From Bombardia bombarda (lineage: Eukaryota; Ascomycota; Sordariomycetes; Sordariales; Lasiosphaeriaceae), in contig JAULSR010000008.1 in assembly GCA_030512295.1 (NCBI GenBank), forward strand, positions 62,001-126,000: a stretch of DNA of 64,000 nt. Direction: 5' to 3'. Numbering within the stretch: position 1 is the stretch's first letter; each line of letters begins with the position of its first letter. The notes beneath the pieces are model-generated. The model did not search any database, was not told the origin of the DNA, and was given only the letters and a program-made list of their open reading frames with translations. The translations under genes and the position numbers were made by a program. Below are positions 23,397-34,009 of the stretch, piece after piece.

Positions 23397-24605
23397 TTCG
23401 AGTTTGAAAGCTTATCAAGCTCTTAGTTCAGACAGCGTTACAAACAACGCTGCCAGCTTTCTTGTCTTGTGTTGCCCTGATGTTCAAATGACCTCGTTAA
23501 ATGTCATATTATACTATAAGATTGAATAAGTGTGTATGAGCTTGTAATTGAGGCAGGTTGGTTACACCAAGAGGGTCAAGGGGGGTCAGTCCGTAGAGTT
23601 GTTGATGCTTGGCAGCCGTGGAGATGTATGGCCAGGTGCCAGGCGGAAGCTCGATATGGTGCTGGGGTGGCGGACGTGAGGACTACCAGATGTCAGGCCA
23701 GCCATCATCTGGGAATGGGGGAGCTAGGGAACGAGCTTGGTTCCACATAATGGCTGAGGATTCCTCAACCCACGCCCAGCAGCCGATAGCCGGCAACCTC
23801 CCCGCGCCTATCTAATAGCCCAGACCATCAAAACTGACCAATTGACGACATGATCGACAGAAAAGATGCCATAGATGAGTCGAGGGCGTTAATCTTGGCG
23901 CTCAGACTGACGTGAGGACAAAAGGGGGTTTTGATATCAAAACAGATTAGAGTGAAGGGGGCTAGCCTGCTTTTGTTGGTGGCGTGGGATATATACAGAA
24001 CTAGAAACGGCTCATTTCCAGAGTAGGTGACTTGCTGTCCTGATTCTGATTACATCTGACACAGCTGCATTCTTTGGAGAGGAGCTTTTGCCAAGATCGG
24101 CACATGCTGGGTCAAATTGAGCCGGGAGAGATGTCGAAGAGATGTGAAGCTTATCTATACCACTATACCAATTAAGATCATGATCTGCCATACACCATCG
24201 CCAATCTGTCTTCAATTCGAGATATCGGTGATAGACAGATCTTCATGGTTGCAGTCTGCATCTTCTCGTGGAGGTAGCAGAGATGTCCATATATTGTGGT
24301 GACGCCTAATTGGGATCCAAGAAGGAAAACAAGAAGGAAAATACTAACTCTTATTCGCCGAGATGTCCCGTTCCTCTGTGAAATGCAGATCGCCATTTTG
24401 ACTATGAATTCGGACCGTTAGCAAGTCTCATTCCGTCATAGAAATCGCTGATTAGAACACCGTTTGGAGAAGGTATTCTTATCCCTCGATTGCCAACCGA
24501 GAAACATTTCTTCCCGACTGTTGCCACACAGAACGGTCCGATTGCTCGTCCCCACTGCCAAGAGCTGCTTTGCTCTGCTGACTTGCCACTTCTCTTGAGT
24601 TCAAA
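23397..24605. other. Divergent promoter region, MFS gene and Ser/Thr-rich membrane protein
   Basis: 1.2 kb between two genes reading away from each other. No gene or repeat of note is seen. Confidence 0.6.
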
Positions 24606-25206
24606 ATGGCCAGTGTCAATCCCTCTTTCCATTTCCCGCACTCCGAAATTCAGTCCCAGCCATGCAACTCGGATACCACGGCTGCTCAAGAAGATGGGGA
24701 GACTTGGCCGACGTCGACATCGATAATACTGTCGACCTCACCAGTAGGACTCGATGACTTGCTTTCGGCCGCTACGACAACAAGCTGCGCGACTGCCTTG
24801 ACAACCGAGACGGTGGTGGTGACTATCAGTCGGAATGGAAAGGCCAGTGGAGATGGGGGCGGCAAAAGTGGTGACAGTTTCAGTGGCGGCAGTGCACAAA
24901 CATCACTACTATCGCCATCATCACCAACAACCACAAGCGTCGGACTTCATGGTATGACTTTCGACAACATGTCAACAACCAGTACCCCAGGAAAGACGGC
25001 TAGCGAGCAGGCGATAACTGGGATTTCTGGGTACGGCGGGGCATTTCTGGCGGTGGTGGGAAGCATTGGTAAGAGGCGGCTGCTGGATTTTGTTGATGGT
25101 GATGGGCTAACAAGACGTGTGCTTTGGCAATGAAGCGGCGGTAGCCTTTTCGAGCATTGTGGCCATTATTCTGTGGCGGAGGAGAAAAGATGGAAAATTA
25201 AAGTAG
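24606..25206 (+). CDS. Small Ser/Thr-rich single-pass membrane protein
   Basis: Exons 24606..25068 and 25145..25206, 174 residues. The intron is supported by a GTAAGA donor, a GCTAACA branch site and a TAG acceptor. Splicing creates a clean 20-residue hydrophobic helix (AFLAVVGSIAFSSIVAIILW) followed directly by Arg-Arg-Arg-Lys and a short tail. The preceding 140 residues are rich in Ser, Thr and Gly, as in O-mannosylated ectodomains of fungal wall-stress or adhesion proteins. No signal peptide is visible; an in-frame TGA lies nine codons upstream, so an N-terminal exon may be missed or the helix may act as a tail anchor. Family not recognised. Confidence rests on the splice-created helix. 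Confidence 0.6.
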
Positions 25207-25432
25207 GCAAGCAATCGAAGGTGTGATAAGATAACAAACAGTCAACGGGTCAGTCGCACTTGCCAAATTAGACTAGAAATGTACGATACAAGTCTTAGCA
25301 TGCTGAGGGAGAGAGGTTACCGAATGATACCAGCGGTGGAGTTTAATAAGTGCTGAGATACCATGCTTGAAAAAATGCAATTGCACACAAGATATCGATC
25401 ATTCACTTTGAATGTGAGGAGAAATGAAATGC

Positions 25433-25438
25433 AAAAAA
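25433..25438 (-). terminator. Pol III terminator of tRNA-Phe
   Basis: Six A on the plus strand, T6 in the tRNA sense, ten bases downstream of the tRNA-Phe 3' end. Confidence 0.75.
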
Positions 25439-25447
25439 TAATTTGTG

Positions 25448-25536
25448 TGCGGTTTATGTGGATCGAACACATGACCTTCAGATTAATGAGTGAAGTGAAC
25501 TTCAGTCTGACGCTCTCCCAACTGAGCTAAACCCGC
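25448..25536 (-). tRNA. tRNA-Phe(GAA): tRNA-Phe (anticodon GAA) with 16-nt intron
   Basis: The minus strand gives an 89-nt precursor. Mature parts begin GCGGGTTTAGCTCAGTTGG and end in AAACCGCA. The spliced anticodon loop is CTGAAGA, anticodon GAA. The intron TTCACTTCACTCATTA (plus 25484-25499) lies after position 37, the canonical place. Acceptor pair 5-68 is a G-A mismatch, which as I recall also occurs in Neurospora tRNA-Phe. Its 5' end lies only 24 bp beyond the stop codon of the guanine deaminase gene on the same strand. Confidence 0.95.
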
Positions 25537-25560
25537 TCAATGAAAGCAAACCCCCATCCA

Positions 25561-27000
25561 TCAGCTTAACAACGGACCCCCGTCGTCCTCGCCCAGGTCG
25601 TCGCCCTTGACCAAGCGCCCCTTGACATAAACCTCGACGATATTCCGATCGTCGCCCGTCATGACAAACTTTTCAAACACCTTGTCCAGGCCGTCCTCCT
25701 CCTCCACCATGGTCATGACGCCCTTAACATCGTCATTGGCATCAACCACGAGCGCGTCAAAGTCCTTCCCAACAGCGAAATTGCCAATGGTAGCGCCCAG
25801 GCCACAGACCTCTGCCCCGCCCAGGGTCGCCAAGTAAAAGGCCTCCGCAATCGTCAAGCCCTTATCCTCCCCTTTCGACTCGACCTCGCGCGCATAGCTC
25901 GCAATCATGGCCTGCCGCATCGCGTCCAGAATGCTGCTCGAGAACCCGCCGCCGCTGTCGGTGCCCAGCCCGACCTTGATGCCGCGCTTCATAAAGGCCC
26001 GCACCGGCGCAGCCATAAACCCCCCGCCAACCGTCATGTTGGAGACGGGACAGTGCGCGACGCCGCACCCCAGCGCCTTGATCCTCTCCATCTCGTACTC
26101 GTTCATGTGACAGCAATGCGCCAGAATCGTCCGCCCCCCCAACAGCCCGTAATGCTCATACAGATCGGCCTCGCTTCCTCTAAATTGCGGGAACAGCTCG
26201 TTCGTCGCCTTCATCTCCTGCTCCGCCTCGTTGAAATGCGTCTGGATGGGCATGTCCCCTTCCCTCTTCGCAATCCTGCCCAGCCCCTCCAACACCCCCT
26301 CATCGCAGCTAATCGCAAACCGCGGCGTCAGCACGTGCCTCACCAAGCTCCCCTTCGGATCCAACCCTCTGATAAACTCAATGCACTCCTCCGTCACCCT
26401 CAAACTCTCCTCGACGCCCCCGTCGCAGTACCACTCGGGCGCGTTCCTGCTCATGTTGCACTTGCCCACAAACGCGCGCTGGCCCCTCTTCATGCAGATG
26501 CCTGCCAGGATGCGCGTGGCGTCGCCGTGCACGCTGCCGTAGTAGCTCGCCATGGTGACGCCCTGGCGCAGGCCGCCCTCGACGCAGCGCTCGTAGACGC
26601 GGCGGGCGTAGGCCGGGTCCTCGAAGCGCGCCTCGTTGGGGAACGTGATGCCGTCGAGCCAGTCGAGGATGTGCATGCCCTGGCCGAGGCCGCGCTGCGC
26701 CCACTGCGGCGCGTGGTTGTGCGTGTCCACGAACCCCGGCGTGAGGAATTGGCCTGGTGGGAGGTAGTGGATCGTGTGCACCGTCAGGTCGGATGAGAGC
26801 GGCGGCGAGACGGAGGCGGGTATGGCGGTGAGGAGGCTGGTGATGGTGGCGGATGAGGGGTCGGGTTGGTCGGACGCGAGGGTGAGGATGCGGCCCGTGG
26901 CGGCGTCGATGATGAGGACGGCGGAGGGGAGGATTTGGAGGGCGGTGGGGGTGAGGGAGTGGATGAGGGGGCCGATGAAGATTGTGGCGGATTTGCTCAT
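25561..27000 (-). CDS. GUD1: Guanine deaminase
   Basis: One uninterrupted exon of 479 codons plus stop. The enzyme hydrolyses guanine to xanthine and ammonia in purine salvage or catabolism in the cytosol. It is an amidohydrolase: the metal motif His94-x-His96 lies in VDTHNHAPQW, a further ligand region is IQTHFNEAE, then LAHCCHMN and the late Asp in GLGTDSGGGFSSS. The guanine-deaminase-specific HCPVSNMTVGGG segment is present. Length matches fungal and animal homologues. The third-codon GC content is high compared with neighbours. The stop codon is nearly contiguous with the downstream tRNA-Phe, so its 3' UTR must be very short or overlap the tRNA gene. Confidence 0.96.
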   Translation of the reverse strand: MSKSATIFIGPLIHSLTPTALQILPSAVLIIDAATGRILTLASDQPDPSSATITSLLTAIPASVSPPLSSDLTVHTIHYLPPGQFLTPGFVDTHNHAPQWAQRGLGQGMHILDWLDGITFPNEARFEDPAYARRVYERCVEGGLRQGVTMASYYGSVHGDATRILAGICMKRGQRAFVGKCNMSRNAPEWYCDGGVEESLRVTEECIEFIRGLDPKGSLVRHVLTPRFAISCDEGVLEGLGRIAKREGDMPIQTHFNEAEQEMKATNELFPQFRGSEADLYEHYGLLGGRTILAHCCHMNEYEMERIKALGCGVAHCPVSNMTVGGGFMAAPVRAFMKRGIKVGLGTDSGGGFSSSILDAMRQAMIASYAREVESKGEDKGLTIAEAFYLATLGGAEVCGLGATIGNFAVGKDFDALVVDANDDVKGVMTMVEEEDGLDKVFEKFVMTGDDRNIVEVYVKGRLVKGDDLGEDDGGPLLS

Positions 27001-27536
27001 CTTGGCGGATTTAATGTTGGGTTGGTATTATGATTAGGTAGAAGAGAACGAGATGACTCATTTGTTTATCTTGTGAGAAGTAGCAAGATATATGTATATG
27101 TCTATTGTGAGTGAGGTTGGAGGTTGGGGGTCCTGAGATAGAGTATCGGCCGCAGTCAGCATCAAATGCTTGGCATCCCACCTGTCACTCTCAACTTGTC
27201 CAATGGGTTGCAACCTATCAGCGTTGGTTGTGGACGCGCCCCGGCCGAGGTAAATCGACCGTATTGTTTGGTAGACCAACGTCATCTAACCACATCGGGC
27301 ACTGATACAACACCGGATCCGCAGTGAAACCAAGTCAAGCGCACGACGCAACGATGGTTGTGCTATGGCTATGAAAAAGGTAGGTAGTTTCAACTGATTT
27401 CCGACTCACATGCTTTGACTCTTATCTCCTATGAGCATACTATGCTGGCCCGTATTAGTTATCACTGCACTGCGCCTCCAGCAAGAAAAGAAAACAATCA
27501 AAACACCAACTTCACACCCAGATGCTCCATATGAGA
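27001..27536. other. Intergenic region upstream of guanine deaminase
   Basis: 536 bp with the guanine deaminase promoter and the 3' flank of the MYND gene. No other feature is seen. Confidence 0.6.
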
Positions 27537-28935
27537 CTACCGGCCAGCAAGAAGGGCTCCTAACCCACTATCCAGCATCTTGGTAATCCATGTGTCCTTC
27601 AGCGCATTCACATTACCCTTAGCTGATGCCATCTCCTCCTCAGTGAGCCACACCTCTTTCCATTTCTGGACATCGGCATCTGTCATGGTGGCTGCGATGT
27701 TGAATCCCATGTCATAATAAAACACTCTTCCGATACCCCGTCTCTGCAGGTCTTGGAGGGCACCATCTAGACCACCTTTGGCCAGAGAAACCAAATCACC
27801 GCATCCTTTATCGAAGTCGGCCTTTGGAAGAGACAAGAGGGCATCCGCACTGAAACCGCATGTCTGCAGAAAGACATTGCAGCCAGCAGTCATACCTTTG
27901 ATGGCGAAATCTCTGATGAGGATTGATGCTTTCTGAAGGGAGTTGGGCGCGCAATTGACAATCCCTGGCAGTGCGTCGTAGGTCGCCCGAGTGATCAATG
28001 GGGTAACTGGACCTACTGGGGTAGCTCGGTGGGTCGTGTAGGTATCCCAAGTATACAGTCGCTCCTTCCATCCATATTGGGCACCCGTGAAGTCTATGAC
28101 GAACTTCTCGGTCGTTGGAAGCGTGACCAAGATAGGATTATGACCAATACCGTTGTGCTGATCATCCAGGCACTGGACTCTGAGGGCGTGGTTCTTGGTC
28201 ATGACCGATACTTGCTGCATCTCCTTGCAGACAGCTAGAAAGAAACAGTACCAATTAGCACCGTGCATCGCGATGTGTGGCGAAGGGGAGTTGCATACGC
28301 TTGATGAAGATGTCAAGAAGCTGTCTTCCAAATATGATAACTTCATTGCATGTATGATCAAACAGCACTGCTCGTTGAATATCATCGGAAGTTCCCGCAG
28401 GAAAGAGGCTGGAAACATTTCGAATGATCGGGAGGCCTGTCCAACCAAGAGGATCAGGCCGGACTTTCTTCTGTCGGATCGTGATAATTCCGTTCTTCTC
28501 ACCCTGAAACTCAATCTGGCTCAAAAAGGTTGCCATCTCAACGGCCGTCCAAAGCTGATTGATTACTTCAACGGCACGTGCGAGCTTTTGACGAGCCCGA
28601 CAGCTCTTCTTGTGTTTTGACCAGTGCTGCCGCTGACATCCCTTACCACAGTACCAGACGCGGATCTGCGCAATCTCCGCCATGAAACAGCCACCGCAGG
28701 AGAGTGTGGCGTTACTCTGGCCGCAGTTGGCGCAGTCCTTGGTTCCAAAGGCGAGCTCGGCCGGCAGAGTTGGGGAGCCACGCGTGGCAGCTGAGGTCGG
28801 CGATTGTACAACTGGGGGAGGATCAAAGGCTGGGTCAAGGGAGGCGAGTGACTTGATCACACTATCCAGGTCCATGGACGGGTCGATGCTGAAGGTGGTG
28901 ACCTTTCCAAACATCCCAAAATCTTTCGACTCCAT
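27537..28935 (-). CDS. MYND-type zinc-finger protein
   Basis: Exons complement(27537..28234, 28299..28935), 444 residues. The N-terminal part holds a complete MYND finger: Cys68-x2-Cys71, Cys80-x2-Cys83, Cys96-x3-Cys100, His104, His108 and Cys112, with the typical QRQHWSKHKKSC end. MYND domains bind proline-containing peptides and occur in many fungal proteins of unknown role. The remaining 330 residues are globular and not recognised; they contain several Trp and Cys but no known catalytic motif. The start is set at 28935 because its context (CACAATGG) is strong and the open frame upstream reads like a leader. The 64-nt intron has good donor and acceptor sites. Confidence 0.88.
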
Positions 28936-29992
28936 TGTGAACGTATTCCACAACGAGATGGGATCGGGCTGAAGGAAATGCTTAGAATCTGAAGATGAAA
29001 ACAGTGAAAGCAGCCAGCAAACGAGAGGCTTGGGGGAGGTTGAAGGGTAGAAGAAACGGCTCAACCCGGGGAATCGAAGGCCTTTTATAGATCTCTTCGA
29101 AGTCTGTGCACGGCTGCAAATTGTAAGGCAGTCCCGAAGAGAAGAAATCCAGGACCACTTGAGCAGGTAAAATGGGGTGATCGTCCGATGGTGTTTGTAG
29201 GCGACTGGTGGCCGGTGGGATAGGGTGAAACCCGTGATCTAAACCCTATCTGATATAGTAGTAAGTTGAGACGAGCAAGTAAAGGCTTCGGAGAAAAAGT
29301 GACGATCGTCTGATGTTATTATTGAGCCAAGGCCAACAAGACGAGATAAGGCCACCCGGCTCGCGTAGGTAGTAGAGATAAATTTCAAAGATCTAGCATG
29401 CTCTAGGCGGTAGGTTTCTATCGCAGCTCGATCTTAAGGTTCTACAGGATCGCGAGTCTGGTATATGTCCTGACGTGTGGCTCAAACTGAGGTGAGGGTG
29501 ACTCTATAAGGTCTCGTCTGATCCTTCCTTGGTCTCGATAAACCTGATAGAAGACCGGCATGACAGTACCGGTATCGGCAGCAAGTGAAATGGCGGATCA
29601 AGGAACAATGTTGAGAACAGTAACCACCTACACTTCCCCACTCTCTCAGCATCCGACAAGAGTTCTTTCCTTTTCGCGCCCGTCTCTGAGATTTAACTGA
29701 TAAAGATTAGCCATTCTATGCTTGTCCCCTAGGATAAAGAATTGCCAAACGTACTGGAGCTTCTCGTTGAAAATGACTTCATCCATGCGATAATCTCAAA
29801 TGGTATGCAAGCGTATACCAAATGGCTTCAAGTTTATCTAGGAGCAAATGGCAGAGCTGGAGGTGACCCAGCGGCCTGTGAAGTTCTGGATCATTATATC
29901 AAGCATACAATGCACAGTTCCCAAAATTTCATATGCCTCTATTGCACCGTGCTTGTTTTTTTTAGACATGTTCAGTCGTGAGCTTATGACAA
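28936..29992. other. Intergenic region between MYND gene and Zn2Cys6 regulator
   Basis: About 1.06 kb with the MYND promoter and the 3' flank of the regulator. No gene is supported. Confidence 0.6.
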
Positions 29993-31921
29993 TCACCCCA
30001 GCGATGACCCTGGTGACGACCCCGAGTCGTAGGCACTCTCCGGGGGAGTCAGAGGGAGTGTCTTCGACCTTGTGAAAGGATCTGGTGTTTTCAAGAATCC
30101 ATCCTTTCGAATGAACATGGACGGATAGTGTAGATCGACCTGAAGCTGTCAGTCAAGGCCTACAAGACAGAAGGCTTCACGCCTGACTGGAAGGTTCAAG
30201 CTCACCTCATTCACCATGCGGGCATATTTCAGCCCCGCTTTCTCATCAACAAACCTCAACCGGCCCTTTGCCCACGCCCGCTGATCATCTCTCGTCATAT
30301 CGTGGTTTTTCACCATGGTCAGCGACCACAGGATGAACAAGGCCGGCAGCGCCTTCAGCGGCGCGTCGTCCCCACATGCAAAGCCCGAGCGCTCCGGACT
30401 AGAAGATTCAAACACCTCTTTCCGTCTGGTATGCCAGCCCAGATGATAAGGCACAGACGCGATGATGTCAGGGATGATATCCTCACAGATACGCTTCGAT
30501 GTTGCATATTCAGCAGTCGTACGGTAGTCAACTGGCGACGCCAGCCATGCCGCAATTTCAATGTTGAGGCAAGCCAGGAGCAAGCGCACAATACGCGATA
30601 TGTTCCAAGTGCTTGCTGTCACAAAGTCGGGATATACGTCGACACGACCCGGGAACACAGCCACATCGCCCCAGCTCCCGCCCTCGGGGGTCTGGCCTCC
30701 TCTTCTGACACCCAGCACAAAGTCTTGAAGCGAAACTCTAGCGGAATTGCGAGCAGCCAAGTGCCGATCTCATTATCGAGACATCGAACACGCCGCGCCA
30801 TCTCGAGCAGCATCTCAACAGAATCAGGCCCCCGGTCGCTCGTTGCCATCAAACGTGATGCCTCTGCACGTAGCTCGCTCGCTTTCAGGGCAAAGCCCTG
30901 GGACTTCGCTTGGAGAGAGTCGGTGTCACCGCCGTTCATCCACCATTCAACCCCGAGCGGTGGTGCTGTTCCCGAGGATAAGGTTCGAGAGAGCTGTGGT
31001 ATGTTAGCGCACTATCCGTCCGAAATATGTGTGATAATAATCACGATTCTCAGGAAGCTCTTACCAGCTGATGCCGTACGGCATTGAAAAGAAGTGTCCC
31101 TGTCTTGGTTTGTCGCATTTGCTCACGCCCTCGCGACTTTATGATCTGCACGGCACCCTCGATATGCGTGCGCCAGGCCAGCATGCGATATTCCTTCTTG
31201 GCCGTGATGGACTCATACAGTCCCAGAAGCAGGACTGCGGCTAATGTTGCATCCTGGGTTGCCGTTGCCTGATTGCCGAGGGCCCAATGGGTCCGACCCA
31301 GCGCCAGGGTGTGCTCTTTCAAAGCCATCTTCTCGATATCGACGCCATCGGCCGTCATGCGGTTGCCAAATGAGGCAAATGCGCAGGCATTGAAGGCAAA
31401 ACGAAGTGCACTGCCTGGAGGCTGAGAATCGATCAAGGGAACGAGATACTCAAGAAAGCCGTGGGAGCTGGGGCCGAGCGACACCAGGATGAAGTTGGAA
31501 GCAAAATGACAGGCGGCGCGCTGAGCAATCGGGACCGTCAACACTGGCGACGGTGAGGAAGACGCACTCGAGCTTTTCCGTCTCTGAGACGACGACCCAG
31601 GCGTCAAGAGTTGCAGCTCCGAATGAGGTGGGGTGGACGGCAGCAAAGACTCGTCCTCCCAGCCGATGGCCTTGCGCACGCGGCGTTCCGTCGACCTGGT
31701 CTGGTCGCGGTGGACTATCTCGAACTCGGGTCTGTAGCCGCCGCATTCCCTTTTTGACTTTTCACATCGCTTGCAAGTCGGCTTGCCCTCGTCGCACTAT
31801 TTATTCGCTTGTCAGAACACACGAAGATGAGGCAATTCGCGGACAGCCATGTCGGGTTCACCTTGATTCGACGCGTCCGGCACGTCCGACAACCTCGAGA
31901 AGGCTTTCCACCGTAAACCAT
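29993..31921 (-). CDS. Zn2Cys6 transcription factor with apparent frameshift
   Basis: Exons complement(29993..30139, 30206..30993, 31065..31796, 31862..31921), about 575 codons. The DNA-binding domain is complete across the first intron: Cys11, Cys14, Cys21, Cys28, Cys31, Cys38, followed by GYRPEFE. A fungal-specific regulator middle region (RAACHFASNFI, LLGLYESI, HIEGAVQIIKSRG) and a conserved ASTWNISRIVRLLL segment follow. The last intron is inferred from GTGAGC, a CTGAC branch and TTCAG; it yields a C-terminal PLTPPES-type tail. Exon 3 is out of frame by one position: the upstream frame reads PLEFRFKTL and the conserved downstream part needs a shift near 30700-30735. No intron of plausible length fixes this. 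It may be a sequencing error or a real inactivation. Target genes are unknown. Confidence 0.8.
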
Positions 31922-33505
31922 GGTGGATGATTCGACATTACTGTAACCAAGGTGGAACAGATCTGACGGGAGACGGCGACGCTAAGTGGCGTTGGGCCTG
32001 GTTGACTCGTTGCGTTGGGGTCCGTCTGATCGGCAGCTGGCGCGGACGCAACCTGGCCCCTGGACACAGGGCTAAGGGCTCTGGCGCTGCGGGGATGCTC
32101 CTAGCACATAAACTACTGGAATTGGGCCGTTGACCAAGAGGAAGTTCTGAATTTCTGAGCCGAGGCAACCGAGCAAGGAGGGGGACGACCATGAGAACCG
32201 ACAGACTGGATGGATGCGGGATGTGCCAACCTAAAGTACGGCTGCATACTAGGTGCAGCACCGGATATCCAGCCGGGAGCTTGTCATGACCCCAGGCACT
32301 TGTCTGTCCAATCGTCCATCGTCGGCACCGAGCTGGTCAATCGGAATCGCTGGCGAACCAGGCGTTGCAGCACTTGGGCCACGCGTGCGGCGCTAGACCA
32401 AACGTCTTCCATGGGGTGGTTGTGCCAAGCCCTGCTGGTGTCTGCCGGGGTGATTTCTTACGCGCCCAGCTTTTCATCGCTCTGGTGTCTTCACTCTGCA
32501 GTTTTGTCAAGAAAAACGCCAAAAACGGCGCCATGGGACGGGATGGGTCGGAAGTGGGCCAGAAACCTACTGAGGCGGTCTGGTCACTCTGTGTTGAGTG
32601 GAAGGAGCACCGACTCCCAGGTCATGTTTCGTTGCCCTACCAGGCGTTCATGGCCATTGCCCGAGGGAAGCAACCCTGGGGATTGGAAAAAGCTAGGATC
32701 TGCCTGTCGGTCAAAAAACACATTGGGAGGTGCAGCTTGGGTGAAGCTGGGATGTCTGCCCGTGCGAGCAGTTCGGTTGTCCCTATTTGCAAAAGAGGAC
32801 CACCGCTCTTTCTCATCAAGAGCCCAGATTGCGCCGCACGCCGTCACTGAATGTCACATCGAGCAAAAAGTCTGGCAACAACTCCCCATGGTTGGTCATT
32901 GTACCAGTGCCACCAGATCTGTTATGAGACGAGTCCCCCCAAGAAATTTAAGGTGAAGAAAATAACCTCCGCTAACAGCAGGGCCATTGGTGGTACTTGG
33001 TGGCCGGTGTAGCAGACGGCGGAAGGTGCGAGCCATGTCAGAACGTTTGATATTAATGGTCCTAGAAATGGGGAAAGGAGCAGGAGTTGAACGTCTGTGC
33101 CGGGGGAAACGGCAGTGTCCTTTGTCCAGATTTAACCTAGCGTTGGGAAGGCGTAGATCCCGGGTTGCCCCTTTCAGTCTTGGTCACATATCATTTGCTG
33201 TGTATTACTTAGTGGGAGGTAGGTATCCCATGGTGTTGGTGGAAGTTGAAAAATTCAACTGTTAGATATCTACATTGCTCTCCCATTGGTATCTTACAGA
33301 TATACGCGCACAGTTACCTGCCTACTCCTCATCCTCAGCCGCTCATCTCCCCCTCTCATCTTCCGAATATACCCGTACATGAAAAGAAGATAGACCGCCA
33401 TTTCCTAGGACGACAAAAATCAATCAAATGTCCATCCCCTGAACTCCACATAATCGCGATATGACCAAAAATAGCGACACCGCACCGTATTAAATGGGCC
33501 GGCCC
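31922..33505. other. Gene-poor region between the regulator and the MED18 3' flank
   Basis: 1.6 kb. A 249-codon open frame on the plus strand (32210-32956) has no recognisable content and is not called. Copy B of a degenerate dispersed element lies at 33015-33051. Confidence 0.5.
33015..33051. repeat. Degenerate dispersed repeat, copy B
   Basis: Partner of 11086-11122. It shares the exact 14-bp core GCGAGCCATGTCAG and about 29 of 37 positions overall. Confidence 0.4.
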
Positions 33506-34009
33506 CTACTCTTCTTCGCTTGAGGCATCAGGCGAGGATTCAGTCACTACATTCGGCTCGGCCGCAGCCTCATCAGAGTTCAGATCAGATAGTGCCCTAC
33601 TAGACAAGGACGAGCTAAAGGGTGATGTATAGGGGGATATCTCGAGTAGATTATACACGCGATGTCCCTGTGAAGCTGGACTAGAAAATAGGTCTTCAGT
33701 CGACGCCTTCGGGACATCTCCACAAACACTCACGTAACCCCCAGCTAGCGCGTTTGTGTAATCATAATAGCCAAAGCTGACATCAAGATCGCCATTATGA
33801 AGACCGACATCCTGATCAAAACTGCCATCGTGATCATCAAGAACGCCATCAAAGCCCCCGACCTGATAACCATCATTGGAGTCCCTGTCTCCATCGTGTT
33901 CGGTCTCTCCAGAGAGCTCGGATTCATCTTCCTCAGAGGAGCCACCCTCGGGATGATCGTCGTATTCGGCGCCAGGGGATGATGAGATAGTACTTGCTGC
34001 TCCGGCATC
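33506..34009 (-). other. In-frame open extension after the MED18 amber stop
   Basis: After the TAG at 34010-34012 the MED18 frame stays open for 167 codons, ending in DASSEEE and a stop. The virtual peptide is Asp/Gly/Ser/Glu-rich, with a pattern like DDHDGSFDQDVGLHNGDLD and no obvious domain. It may be 3' UTR, a readthrough tail, or an ancestral acidic C-terminus cut off by a CAG-to-TAG change. The TAG also sits in a TTAG|GA acceptor-like context. Confidence 0.35.

Noticed and set aside
30600..30800. A hidden intron to explain the Zn2Cys6 frame change
   Set aside because: The best GT...AG pair I found is 96 nt, which does not change frame, and would remove conserved residues.
32210..32956. 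249-codon open frame on the plus strand
   Set aside because: No motif, no splice-linked continuation, biased toward Arg/Ser as in shadow frames; two other frames are open over the same bases.
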